NCBI GenBank assembly: GCA_025351765.1
Contig: JANXVH010000044.1
Coordinates: 1-44,328 of the forward strand
DNA: 44,328 bases
Direction: 5' to 3'
Source of the DNA: Pedobacter sp.
GTDB lineage: Bacteria > Bacteroidota > Bacteroidia > Sphingobacteriales > Sphingobacteriaceae
The notes under the pieces were generated by a model, which searched no databases, had not been told where the DNA came from, and saw only the letters and a program-made list of their open reading frames with translations. Each line of letters starts with the position of its first letter. Positions within the stretch are counted from its first letter, which is position 1. A program made the translations under genes and the position numbers. Shown in pieces: positions 23,547 to 32,714 of the stretch.

Positions 23547-24592
23547 AAAAAATCTGTGTAATAATAGGCGCAAGACCCCAGTTTATCAAACATGCACCTG
23601 TAGAACTTGCATTAAAAAAGATTTTTAATGTGATATCTATCCATACTGGTCAGCACTATGATGAGAAGATGAGTGATATCTTTTTCAAACAATTGAATAT
23701 GGATAAACCAGCTTATATGCTAGAAGTTGGTAGCGGGTCTCATGGAAAGCAAACGGGAATTATGCTGGAAAAGATTGAAGAAGTCTTGTTGAACGAAAAA
23801 CCAGATGCTGTATTAGTATATGGAGATACAAACTCTACTTTATCTGGAGCGCTGGCTGCAAGTAAATTACATATTCCTGTAATACATATTGAGGCAGGAC
23901 TCAGAAGTTACAATAAATTAATGCCTGAAGAGGTAAATAGAATCCTGACAGATCATATCTCTGATTTTCTATTCGCTCCTACCGATACTGCTGTTTCAAA
24001 TTTATTGCAGGAGGGTATTAAAAAGTCTGTTTATAAGACAGGGGATGTAATGTATGATACTGTTTTATTAGCTAAAAAAGTATTGGGAGAGGATGTTCAG
24101 GTTAAAGATCAGGTATTGGTGACCTTGCACAGACCTTATAACACAGATAACTTAGTGCGTTTAACACAAATACTAACCATTTTGAATGGACTTAAGTACG
24201 CTATTATATTTCCAATACATCCGCGAACCAGGAATATTTTAAAAGCTGCAAACGTAGACATTAGCATTTTTGATAATATTGATTTTATTGATCCTGTTTC
24301 TTATTTTGACCTGATAAGGTTCCAGATGGAGTCCAAATGTATCATTACAGATTCCGGAGGTGTACAAAAGGAAGCTTATTTGTTAAAGAGAAAGTGTATC
24401 ACACTTCGTAGTGAAACTGAATGGGTTGAAACATTGGTAAATGGATGGAATACTTTGGTATTTGAAGATTTAGAAAAACTATCAATTTTAGTTGAGGTGC
24501 AGCCTGGAAGTTATGTGGATGACGTTTATGGTGATGGCCACGCAGCAGAAGAAATTGCCGCACTAATTGATAAAAATCTTAAAAATGATTAA
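23543..24592 (+). CDS. Non-hydrolysing UDP-sugar 2-epimerase, WbpI-like
   Basis: A 349-residue enzyme of the WecB/WbpI family. [11 protein letters not shown] (9-19), [13 protein letters not shown] (94-106), [17 protein letters not shown] (117-133) and [10 protein letters not shown] are family motifs. Given its neighbours it should convert UDP-2,3-diacetamido-glucuronic acid to the manno form, UDP-ManNAc(3NAc)A. Simple UDP-GlcNAc 2-epimerase activity is an alternative, but no ManNAc-using gene is seen nearby. ATGA overlap with the upstream gene; the next gene starts 8 bp before its stop. Confidence 0.9.
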   Translation: MKKICVIIGARPQFIKHAPVELALKKIFNVISIHTGQHYDEKMSDIFFKQLNMDKPAYMLEVGSGSHGKQTGIMLEKIEEVLLNEKPDAVLVYGDTNSTLSGALAASKLHIPVIHIEAGLRSYNKLMPEEVNRILTDHISDFLFAPTDTAVSNLLQEGIKKSVYKTGDVMYDTVLLAKKVLGEDVQVKDQVLVTLHRPYNTDNLVRLTQILTILNGLKYAIIFPIHPRTRNILKAANVDISIFDNIDFIDPVSYFDLIRFQMESKCIITDSGGVQKEAYLLKRKCITLRSETEWVETLVNGWNTLVFEDLEKLSILVEVQPGSYVDDVYGDGHAAEEIAALIDKNLKND

Positions 24593-25196
24593 AGAAATTT
24601 TAAAGAGAATATATTTTAAATACAAGTTCCCCAATGCCATTATACATTCCACGAATGTATCCGGGGCTGCGGTATTGGCAAGACATATATCAATTGCTGA
24701 AGGTGTGTTGATAGGAGCAAATGTTAAGATTGATAGTTTTTCTTATGTAAATAGATATACTGAGATTGGCTCGGCAGAAATAGGTAGGTTTTGTTCAATC
24801 GCTTCTTTTTGTTCTATTGGCATGGATAGCCACCCTACTGATTGGATTAGTGCTTCTCCATTTTTAAAGGAGGCAATTAAAAGTGAGAGTAATGGTTATA
24901 TTGATGAGGCTGAACGTCCGATAATTGGAAATGATGTATGGATTGGGACTCATGCTGTTATATTAAAGGGTGTTTACATAGGGGACGGAGCTATTGTTGC
25001 TGCAGGTGCGATTGTCACCAAGAATGTCCCCCCTTTTGCAATTGTTGGAGGAGTTCCTGCAAAAGTTATGAAATTCAGATTTGATAAGGATACGATAAAT
25101 AAACTTACTGCTTTACAATGGTGGAATAATCTGAATGACATTACCTTACTGGATAATTTGTATTCCAGTGGCAATAAATTTTATGAGAAACTATGA
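24585..25196 (+). CDS. CatB-type (XAT) O-acetyltransferase, hexapeptide repeat
   Basis: A 203-residue protein if started at ATG 24585; a TTG 18 bp upstream is in frame but deeper inside the previous gene. Hexapeptide repeats run from about residue 20 to 165, with the xenobiotic-acetyltransferase-like insertion [19 protein letters not shown] and the ending [15 protein letters not shown]. It probably O- or N-acetylates a sugar of the repeat unit. The acceptor cannot be read from the sequence. The end overlaps the next gene by 4 bp. Confidence 0.82.
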   Translation: MIKEILKRIYFKYKFPNAIIHSTNVSGAAVLARHISIAEGVLIGANVKIDSFSYVNRYTEIGSAEIGRFCSIASFCSIGMDSHPTDWISASPFLKEAIKSESNGYIDEAERPIIGNDVWIGTHAVILKGVYIGDGAIVAAGAIVTKNVPPFAIVGGVPAKVMKFRFDKDTINKLTALQWWNNLNDITLLDNLYSSGNKFYEKL

Positions 25197-25753
25197 AGAA
25201 GAAGTTTTTTTCTTACATAATAAGACCTTCTTTATTTTTCTTCTTTTCTTTGTTTTTTGAAGGAAGATTTTTAAAGGGGAAGTTTTTTGATTTTAGTCTA
25301 ATCGGCTGGAAATGGGCGTTCAGGTCACTGTTATTTCAAAAATGTTTTAGGATTAACAATGAGATTCCCTGGCCTGTAAGTTTAGGGGTTGCAATAGATG
25401 ATCCTAAAGGTATCTTTTTTGATCCTGATGATATTAATAATTTTCAGACTTTTGGATGTTATTTCTCAAATGCCTATGGTGGAAAAATTATTATTGGTAA
25501 AGGAACCATGATCGCACCTAATGTAGGAATTATCACTACAAATCATGATCTATCTGATCCAGAAAAACACCAACCACCAAAAGATGTTATTATCGGAAAA
25601 AAATGCTGGATAGGGATGGGTGCAATTATTCTTCCGGGTGTGGTTTTAGCAGATAATATTGTAATTGGTGCCAATAGTGTCGTAACCAAATCCTTTTTGG
25701 AATCTAATGTAGTTATAGCGGGTAATCCAGCCCGGCTTTTAAAGAAAATTTAA
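25193..25753 (+). CDS. Hexapeptide-repeat acyltransferase, serine-acetyltransferase-like fold
   Basis: A 186-residue protein with a hydrophobic, aromatic N-terminal segment ([14 protein letters not shown], about 9-22) that may lie on the membrane. The C-terminal half carries hexad repeats: [30 protein letters not shown] and [22 protein letters not shown], then [11 protein letters not shown]. The H of NHDLSDP is the usual catalytic position. It is likely a modifying acetyltransferase of the repeat unit; the substrate is unknown. ATGA overlap with the gene before; the flippase ATG follows directly. Confidence 0.8.
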   Translation: MKKKFFSYIIRPSLFFFFSLFFEGRFLKGKFFDFSLIGWKWAFRSLLFQKCFRINNEIPWPVSLGVAIDDPKGIFFDPDDINNFQTFGCYFSNAYGGKIIIGKGTMIAPNVGIITTNHDLSDPEKHQPPKDVIIGKKCWIGMGAIILPGVVLADNIVIGANSVVTKSFLESNVVIAGNPARLLKKI

Positions 25754-27067
25754 ATGCCCAGCAAATTAGTATCAAATAGTATTATTTCTATTTTGAATAA
25801 TGTGATACAACTCTTTGTGTCTTTGGGATCGGGTTTTCTAATTGCCAGAATTCTTGGTACTGAAGGTAAAGGTGAGGTTTATCTGTTGACACAATCTTCA
25901 TCTATTATCCAGGTAATTTTTCTTTTTGGTTTAGGCGTTTCTTTATTGTTTTTTGTTAAAACCAATGTAATCTCTTATAATCAGGCTGTTTCTTTTTCCG
26001 TAATATTCAACATAATCGTAATAACCATATTTCTGGTGCTGATCTTTGTGTTTCCTAGACTCTTATCTCAGATGCTTGGAAAGGAAATTAGCAGGGACAA
26101 TATTCTGATCACCTTTATCACCGCGCAATTGAACATCTTCTGTGGATTTATAGGATACATTGAAATGTACAAAGAGGCTGGAATAAAAAAATGGTCTTTT
26201 GTTAGCCTTACATCTAATATTATCTACGTGCTTTTCTTGTTTTTCCTGATCTATGTAAATCCTTTCGGAGTTGAGGGAGCATTATTAGCTTTGTTATTGT
26301 CGACACTTATAAAGGCTGCTTTTCTGTGTATCCCAACGTTAAGACGGTTTGTTTTTGAGTCACTTAAATTAGCTGTTATAGGTGAAATCTTTGTCTACGG
26401 ATTTGGTACCTTTATTAGTAATTTGTTTCTTACCAGTGTATTTCGGATTGATGTTTTCTTTCTGAATAAGTATGTTTCGTTAAGTGAGATCGGCATTTAT
26501 TCTGTTTCTGTAAATGTTTCAGAGTTACTTCTTCTGGTACCCAATGCTTTGGGTGTTGTATTATTCCCACATCTTTCAGGATTAGAGAAACAGGAATTGT
26601 TAAATACGATGAGTAAGATCGGAAGATTAAGTTTCATATTGGGATCAGTTGGCTGTCTTGGATTGCTGCTGATCAGTTATCCTTTTATATTAATTATTTT
26701 TGGAAGCAAGTTTATAAGCGCTTTTGTTCCACTATTATTGCTTCTACCGGGATTGATGGCAATGACATTAAACTACTCATATAGTAATTTTTTTACTTCT
26801 ACCGGACAGTCTTATACTCCGGCAAAATGTTTTGGTGCCGGACTTGTTGTGAATTTGGTCTGCAATTTTATATTTATTCCAAAGTTTGGAATTATGGCAG
26901 CAGCTATAGTTTCAAGCATAACTTATGTTATTATAACCCTTAGCTTCATCCTGATCATAAGGAAGAAGTATAAGCTGGATTATGTTACTTATATATTTCC
27001 TTCGAAAGAAGATTTTATTTACCTTTTTAATAAGGCAAAAGGCTTTATTAGACTTAACCAAAGATAA
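25754..27067 (+). CDS. wzx: Wzx oligosaccharide flippase
   Basis: A 437-residue very hydrophobic protein with about 12 predicted membrane helices and the polysaccharide-transport N-terminus NSIISILNNVIQLFVSLGSGFLIARILGTEGKGEVY. Short loops contain charged residues and the C-terminus is basic. It should move the lipid-linked repeat unit to the periplasmic face. It lies among glycosyltransferase and polymerase genes, as normal for Wzx/Wzy loci. Sequence conservation is low in this family, so substrate type cannot be read. Confidence 0.88.
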   Translation: MPSKLVSNSIISILNNVIQLFVSLGSGFLIARILGTEGKGEVYLLTQSSSIIQVIFLFGLGVSLLFFVKTNVISYNQAVSFSVIFNIIVITIFLVLIFVFPRLLSQMLGKEISRDNILITFITAQLNIFCGFIGYIEMYKEAGIKKWSFVSLTSNIIYVLFLFFLIYVNPFGVEGALLALLLSTLIKAAFLCIPTLRRFVFESLKLAVIGEIFVYGFGTFISNLFLTSVFRIDVFFLNKYVSLSEIGIYSVSVNVSELLLLVPNALGVVLFPHLSGLEKQELLNTMSKIGRLSFILGSVGCLGLLLISYPFILIIFGSKFISAFVPLLLLLPGLMAMTLNYSYSNFFTSTGQSYTPAKCFGAGLVVNLVCNFIFIPKFGIMAAAIVSSITYVIITLSFILIIRKKYKLDYVTYIFPSKEDFIYLFNKAKGFIRLNQR

Positions 27068-27072
27068 TTTAT

Positions 27073-28902
27073 ATGTGCGGAATTGCAGGAATATTAGATT
27101 GGTCTAATCAACATAGTAATACTTACACAAAAGATATTCTGGAAAACATGGGTTCTTCTATGGCCCATCGTGGCCCGGATGATTATGGCTTTTATCAGAA
27201 TGAAGAAAACACAATAGGATTTGTTCACAGAAGGTTAAGTATTCTGGAGCTTTCCAAGCTTGGACATCAGCCGATGCTGCATGGAAGATATGCGATGGTC
27301 TACAACGGAGAAGTTTATAACTTCCAGGACATCAAATCCGAGTTGCAGAAATCAGGTGTTAAGTTTCTTGGAAACAGTGATAGTGAGGTGGTCTTACAGG
27401 CTTTTATTCATTATGGGAAAGATTGCTTCAACTTGTTTAACGGCATGTTTGCTGTAGCAATCTGGGATGATCTTAAGAAGGAGCTGCTCATGGCACGTGA
27501 TAGAATGGGGATTAAGCCGTTGTATTATTTCATCCAGGATCAGACGATGGTTTTTGCATCCGAAATGAAGTCTGTATTTGCCCATCCTAAGTTTAGTAAA
27601 ACTCCTAATGAAGAAGCGATCTATAATTATTTATTTCTGGGACATCAATTAGATGACCAAACCTGGTTTAAGGGATTGAAATCCCTGGAGCCAGGTAGTT
27701 TTATGGTTTTTTCAAAGGATGGAAATAAACATTTTACCTATTGGAAGCCTAAAGTCGAAATAAACTATAACAGGTCTTACTCGTCTTTTAAAGATGAACT
27801 ACGGTCAACAGTTATTGAAGCGGTTAGGTTACATCAGATCAGCGATGTTCCAGTTGGTGCTCATTTAAGTGGTGGAGTAGACTCCAGTACCATTGTATCT
27901 ATCGCTTCTGGTCAGTTTGATACTTCATTACATACCTTCTCATCCACATTTGAAGGATTAGGGATTCAGTATGATGAAACTGATGAAATTGCAGAGGTGC
28001 AACAAAAATTCGGGACTACTCATCACGTCATCAAAACTGATGTTGACCAGTTGGAAGGTTTAATCCCGAAATTAATTTATCAGGCCGATGAACCTATCGT
28101 TGGTCCTGCAATGATTCCGATGTATTTTGTCAATAAGGCTGTCAGGGATAATGGGATTATTGTAGTAAACGGGGGACATGGAGTTGATGAAATGTTTGGG
28201 GGTTATCCTCCAAGTTTTACACATGTTGCATATAGCCTGCTGGAGATGGCGAAGAAGGGGAATATTATTCCAGGACAGTTGTTAAGAATTCCGGATTACC
28301 TGAAAAAGGGCGGCGCTTTTAAGCGGTATTTCAACCGGACAAAAGTGCATATAAATGAATGGTTAAATCATCCACAGGAAAAAGGTAAGGCTATTGAGAG
28401 GTATCAATTTCTTTTAAAAGAAAATCAGATCGGCAACACCACATTTGATGCGCAGATGTTAATGATGATTAAATATTATTTACCTGGACTTCTACACCAG
28501 GAAGATAGGATGAGTATGATTTCTTCTATTGAATCAAGGGTGCCATTTTTAGATAACCGCTTAGTTGATTTAGCACTCAGTATTCCATTCCATTACAAAG
28601 TAAGAAATGGAACACTAAAATGCATATTTAGAGATGCAATGAAGGGAATTGTTCCAGATAAGGTTCTAAGAAATAAAATTAAAAGAGGCTATCCGACTCC
28701 AATATCCGTTTGGGCAAAAAAAGAACTTTATTCTTTTATTAAGAGTAAATTTGACAATAATAAGGTATTATCTGGTGACATTATCAGGCCTAAAGAAATT
28801 CTGAATATGTTAGATCAGCATAGGTCGGGATCAAGTGATTTCGGTAGTACGTTGTGGTCTTGCTTAGCGATGGAGATTTGGTATAAATCTAATTTTGGTT
28901 AA
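27073..28902 (+). CDS. AsnB-type glutamine amidotransferase, probably amidates a uronic acid
   Basis: A 609-residue asparagine synthase-like enzyme. C2 (MCGIAGI) is the glutaminase nucleophile, RGPDD is at 33-37, and the ATP PP-loop SGGVDSS is at 266-272. The C-terminal domain has VVNGGHGVDEMFGGYPP, LPGLLHQEDRMSM and ESRVPFLDNRLVDLAL. In polysaccharide loci such proteins (for example WbpS of Pseudomonas) turn sugar carboxylates into amides, using glutamine and ATP. Here the diamino-uronic acid made by the Wbp block is a likely substrate. True asparagine synthesis is possible but less likely in this context. Confidence 0.87.
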   Translation: MCGIAGILDWSNQHSNTYTKDILENMGSSMAHRGPDDYGFYQNEENTIGFVHRRLSILELSKLGHQPMLHGRYAMVYNGEVYNFQDIKSELQKSGVKFLGNSDSEVVLQAFIHYGKDCFNLFNGMFAVAIWDDLKKELLMARDRMGIKPLYYFIQDQTMVFASEMKSVFAHPKFSKTPNEEAIYNYLFLGHQLDDQTWFKGLKSLEPGSFMVFSKDGNKHFTYWKPKVEINYNRSYSSFKDELRSTVIEAVRLHQISDVPVGAHLSGGVDSSTIVSIASGQFDTSLHTFSSTFEGLGIQYDETDEIAEVQQKFGTTHHVIKTDVDQLEGLIPKLIYQADEPIVGPAMIPMYFVNKAVRDNGIIVVNGGHGVDEMFGGYPPSFTHVAYSLLEMAKKGNIIPGQLLRIPDYLKKGGAFKRYFNRTKVHINEWLNHPQEKGKAIERYQFLLKENQIGNTTFDAQMLMMIKYYLPGLLHQEDRMSMISSIESRVPFLDNRLVDLALSIPFHYKVRNGTLKCIFRDAMKGIVPDKVLRNKIKRGYPTPISVWAKKELYSFIKSKFDNNKVLSGDIIRPKEILNMLDQHRSGSSDFGSTLWSCLAMEIWYKSNFG

Positions 28903-28903
28903 T

Positions 28904-30196
28904 ATGGAGAAGAAGGTCCTTTTTATCACATCTGATTTCTTACCAAATAGAAATGGAGGTACCATCAGGCTGGAGAAGTTAATTAAATATTTTCCTGGTC
29001 AACGAATCATTCCTTTTGTTTTAACGAGAAGATACGGTTTCAGTATGGGACCCGAACATATAAATGGAGCGACAGTGTACAGAACTTCGAATCGTGACCT
29101 CTTTGAATGGGGATTGAAATTCATCTCAGTTATTAAAAAGACATTTCGCAGGAAAAACTCTGAGATTAACAAGTCAGAAGGAAAACCAAAGGCAGCACAA
29201 GAGGTTACAAATGCCCGCTTTGCCGACAATTGGGTGGTTCCAGATACAGATGTTTTTTGGGCTCTTGGTTCTGTATATCAGGCATATAAGATCATTAAAA
29301 AGCAAGAAATAGGAGTTGTTTACTCTTCATCACCAAGTTCCAGTGTTCATATATTAGGGCTTTTAATAAAAATGACCGTTCCGCGAATTAAATGGATTAC
29401 AGAATATAGGGATCCATGGACATTTAATCCTTTTAGATATTCAAAGCCTTATCTATTTGAAAAGTTAGATCATCTGTTAGAAAAAAAATGCACGAAACAT
29501 GCGGATCACCTAATTGTCGTGTCAGCGTATTTCAAAGAGTTATTCCTCGAAAAGTACAAATTTTTGAATGAACAGCAGATAGATGTTATTCCAAATGGAT
29601 ATGACCTGGAAGATTTCGATTTTCTGAAGTCGGGTATCATAGATGCTGGAACAATGATCTCAATTGTACACACAGGCAGCTTTTATGAAAAGAGATCTCT
29701 TTCTCCACTGGTTGAAGCTCTTTATGAGGTTGAAAAAGAGGATCCCGGATTGTCATCCCGCCTGAAATTCATACAATATGGGAAAATCGATCCTAAGGCC
29801 CTACATTTTTTAGAAGCTAATGTGGTAAAGTCTGCGGTCTTCTTTCAGACGGTGTCTCATAAAGAAAGTCTTGGAGCTATGTTTGGAGCTGATTGGCTTT
29901 TACTTATACCTGGTCCGGGAAAAGGAACTATGACAGGAAAAATCTTTGAGTATATCGTTGCCAGAAAGCCTATTCTGATTTTAGCCGACGAAGGTCCTGC
30001 AAAACAAATAGTTCAAGATCATAAGTTGGGAATATGTTTATCTCCGGAAGATAAATTAGGAATTAAAGACTTTATTTTTAAAATATCAAATGGTTTTAAA
30101 TTTGATATTGTAACTGATCTTGATAACAGTGAATTAAGAAATTATGATAGAAGGGTCATCGCAGGTAAGGTTTCAGAAGTAATAGAAAATGCTTAA
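28904..30196 (+). CDS. GT4-like glycosyltransferase
   Basis: About 430 residues from ATG 28904; a TTG nine bases upstream is in frame but would overlap the previous stop. The N-terminal Rossmann half begins KVLFITSDFLPNRNGGTIRLEKL. The C-terminal half has HTGSFYEKRSLSPLVEAL and GKGTMTGKIFEYIVARKPILIL, which is the nucleotide-sugar site of GT-B enzymes with E in FEY. ITEYRDPWTFNPF is typical of a GT4 subgroup. It probably adds one sugar of the repeat unit on the cytoplasmic face; donor and acceptor are unknown. It overlaps the polymerase gene by 8 bp. Confidence 0.83.
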   Translation: MEKKVLFITSDFLPNRNGGTIRLEKLIKYFPGQRIIPFVLTRRYGFSMGPEHINGATVYRTSNRDLFEWGLKFISVIKKTFRRKNSEINKSEGKPKAAQEVTNARFADNWVVPDTDVFWALGSVYQAYKIIKKQEIGVVYSSSPSSSVHILGLLIKMTVPRIKWITEYRDPWTFNPFRYSKPYLFEKLDHLLEKKCTKHADHLIVVSAYFKELFLEKYKFLNEQQIDVIPNGYDLEDFDFLKSGIIDAGTMISIVHTGSFYEKRSLSPLVEALYEVEKEDPGLSSRLKFIQYGKIDPKALHFLEANVVKSAVFFQTVSHKESLGAMFGADWLLLIPGPGKGTMTGKIFEYIVARKPILILADEGPAKQIVQDHKLGICLSPEDKLGIKDFIFKISNGFKFDIVTDLDNSELRNYDRRVIAGKVSEVIENA

Positions 30197-31511
30197 AGGA
30201 ATATTGAAATTAAGTTCACTTTCTTATTCGTTATTGTTAATGGGTTTGTACGTTTCTATTTTTTTTATAAATAAAAATATTGGAAGCTACGGATTGATTC
30301 ATATTTATGCTGTTATTATTTTACTTTGGTTTATCGTCTGGAGGACAAAGGATTCAAGTATAGAATTCTTTTTACTTGATAAAGTTGTCATTATTCAACT
30401 GGGTTTTTTATTCATTGTATTATTGTCATATATCGTAAATCTGCAATATTACCATGCGGTAGAACGTGTCTATTATTATACGATCGGAAACTCACCTCCA
30501 TTTTTATACCTGAAGATATGTCTCACTGGTATCTTTAGTGTTCTTATATCCTGGGTTGGGTATAAATTGGGGAAGGTACTGATTACTAATCATGATAGAC
30601 TAAAAACTTTTGTCTGGACTCTGTTAGTCATAATTTTTATAAATAGCCTAGTGAATTTAATTGCCTGGGGGATACAAACCGGAGCGGTATTGGGTAGGTA
30701 TAATTTTGATCCCCCCATTACAGGTACTCCTGGTTTAAGTATTCAATTGAGTATCGTAGGATTTATAATAGGGTTATCCCTATTGAAATTTTATAAAAAG
30801 GGAGGTGCTGTAAACTGGATGTTAAAGGGAATTTTGGTTATTGTCTTTTCTAATGTTGTCATAATTTTCACAAGACAAAGTCAGGTTACTTTTTTAGCTG
30901 TTTTGATGTTGTACTATTTGCTCAATAATAAGATTAACGTTAAAAAAGTTTTATATCTGTTGTTTTGTGTATTCATTGGCTTGGGCTTGTTCATTTACCT
31001 GATGGTTGCTTCTGGAAATATTGATGCTTATCTAAACATCAATTCAACAGATGCAGTAGATGTTGCTATCCGGTTAACTACCATCAATTCTGCTTACAAT
31101 ATTTTTCTGGAAAACCCGATATTCGGAATAGGATATGGAATGTTCTCAGGACATAATATGGTTCCGATTTTTATTACAGGAGTAGAAGTATATTTAGCCA
31201 GTCCACATAATGGCATGGTTTCTCTGCTATGTGAACTGGGAGTTGTAGGCCTCTTATATTATATATACTTAAATACATATATTATAATGAAGTTAAATAA
31301 GATTAGAAAGAATATCAATGATCATTCTGTACGTTCCGTAGTCACTGCAATTTTTTCTATTCAGGTTGTATTTAGTCTCTCTGTGATAATTAGTAATTCA
31401 CATTTATTTGGCCCTCCATCTGAATTAAGTTATACCTGTTTTGCATTTATATCATGGGTTTTAATTGGGGTTTGTTTTTCTGTTCCTAAATGGGATGCGG
31501 TTAGAATATAG
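30189..31511 (+). CDS. wzy: O-antigen/EPS polymerase, Wzy
   Basis: A 440-residue integral membrane protein with about 10-12 helices. The large periplasmic loop in the second half has AIRLTTINSAYNIFLENPIFGIGYGMFSG and then SPHNGMVSLLCELGVVGLLYYIY, which are the marks of the Wzy/WaaL (PF04932) superfamily. It should polymerise repeat units at the periplasmic face. A ligase role (WaaL) is possible, but position next to wzx and glycosyltransferases favours Wzy. No second member of the family is in the window. Confidence 0.83.
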   Translation: MLKGILKLSSLSYSLLLMGLYVSIFFINKNIGSYGLIHIYAVIILLWFIVWRTKDSSIEFFLLDKVVIIQLGFLFIVLLSYIVNLQYYHAVERVYYYTIGNSPPFLYLKICLTGIFSVLISWVGYKLGKVLITNHDRLKTFVWTLLVIIFINSLVNLIAWGIQTGAVLGRYNFDPPITGTPGLSIQLSIVGFIIGLSLLKFYKKGGAVNWMLKGILVIVFSNVVIIFTRQSQVTFLAVLMLYYLLNNKINVKKVLYLLFCVFIGLGLFIYLMVASGNIDAYLNINSTDAVDVAIRLTTINSAYNIFLENPIFGIGYGMFSGHNMVPIFITGVEVYLASPHNGMVSLLCELGVVGLLYYIYLNTYIIMKLNKIRKNINDHSVRSVVTAIFSIQVVFSLSVIISNSHLFGPPSELSYTCFAFISWVLIGVCFSVPKWDAVRI

Positions 31512-31516
31512 ACATT

Positions 31517-32710
31517 ATGCAGGAAAATAAACATATTCTTTTCATTTCTTCAGAGCCGTTGGGCTATGAAAAAATGCCGTTGGCATCAGTATATGTACTT
31601 GACCAGATCGAATTGATCAAACCTTATTTTGATCAGGTGGGGATTCTGGCAGTTGCCTATTTGCCTACCTCAAAATTTTTTCTTGCTCCAAGGTATTATA
31701 AATATGAAAATGCAGCAATTAATGGTGTAATCTACAATACTGCAGTAAAGAAAAAATTTTATCCTCTAAAATTCATTTCTAGGCAACGCCAGTATGATGC
31801 TTCGGTTGCAAGGGGTATGAAAAGATTTAAAAGTTATGTTAATCAATATGGGTTGCCAGATCTGATCCATGCACACAATTCCTTCTTTGCCGGTTTGCTT
31901 GCTATTGAAATAAAGAAAATATACAGGATACCAGTTGTTCTTACCGAGCATAGTTCTGTGATGTATGGCGATCTCTCAGCTGTTGAGATCGGCTGGTTAA
32001 GGAATATATATGAACATGCTGATATTGTGGTCACAGTTAGTGAGGGGCTGGCTAAAAAATTACTAACTCATCTGGATCTGTCTCCTGACACAAAGGGAAT
32101 TGAAATTGTTCCCAATGCATTAAACCCATTATTTGAAAGCATACTCAGTGTCGACGGATTGAAAAAAGATGGATTTACTTTTATAACAGTGGGTAATCTT
32201 GTTGATGTTAAAAACCAAATGCTTTTATTGGAAGCATTTTCTATGTATTTTAATTCAGAAAAAGATGTTAAATTGATTATAATCGGCGAAGGACCATTAA
32301 GAAGTCAATTGTTAGCTCACACCCATAAATTAGGTATTCATGATCAGATCGAATTTACGGGATATCTCAATAAAGAAGAAGTTAAATCTAAGTTGAGTAA
32401 CGCTGATGTTTTTGTACTCAGCAGTAGGTTTGAGACTTACGGTATAGCTGTTATGGAAGCTTTGTCCTGTGGACTTCCAGTGGTTACGACCCCTTGTCGC
32501 GGACCAGAAATGATGATAAAGGATACGAATGGCAGGACTGTTTCAGATCATACACCTAAAGCGTTAGGTGAAATGATGTCTGCATTTAGAAAGAATGAAT
32601 TTGTTTGGGATAATGCACTTATCCGGAAAGAATGTATTAAGAATTTTGGCGGAAAATCATTTGTGGAAAAGCTAATGCATTTATATAAATTATTAAAAAT
32701 AAGAAATTAA
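31517..32710 (+). CDS. GT4 family glycosyltransferase
   Basis: A 397-residue GT-B enzyme. N-terminal half: DLIHAHNSFFAGLLA-like segment and VLTEHSSVMYGD. C-terminal GT4 signature: VPNALNP, VGNLVDVKNQMLLLEAF, IIGEGPLRSQL and SSRFETYGIAVMEALSCGLPVV with the E-x7-E motif. It is a retaining glycosyltransferase for one linkage of the repeat unit; specificity cannot be told. It starts 5 bp after wzy and ends 4 bp before the wbpG-like gene. Confidence 0.9.
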   Translation: MQENKHILFISSEPLGYEKMPLASVYVLDQIELIKPYFDQVGILAVAYLPTSKFFLAPRYYKYENAAINGVIYNTAVKKKFYPLKFISRQRQYDASVARGMKRFKSYVNQYGLPDLIHAHNSFFAGLLAIEIKKIYRIPVVLTEHSSVMYGDLSAVEIGWLRNIYEHADIVVTVSEGLAKKLLTHLDLSPDTKGIEIVPNALNPLFESILSVDGLKKDGFTFITVGNLVDVKNQMLLLEAFSMYFNSEKDVKLIIIGEGPLRSQLLAHTHKLGIHDQIEFTGYLNKEEVKSKLSNADVFVLSSRFETYGIAVMEALSCGLPVVTTPCRGPEMMIKDTNGRTVSDHTPKALGEMMSAFRKNEFVWDNALIRKECIKNFGGKSFVEKLMHLYKLLKIRN

Positions 32711-32714
32711 ACCA

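Noticed and set aside
27073..28902. Housekeeping asparagine synthetase
   Set aside because: Not excluded by motifs, but the position between wzx and glycosyltransferase genes makes sugar amidation more likely.
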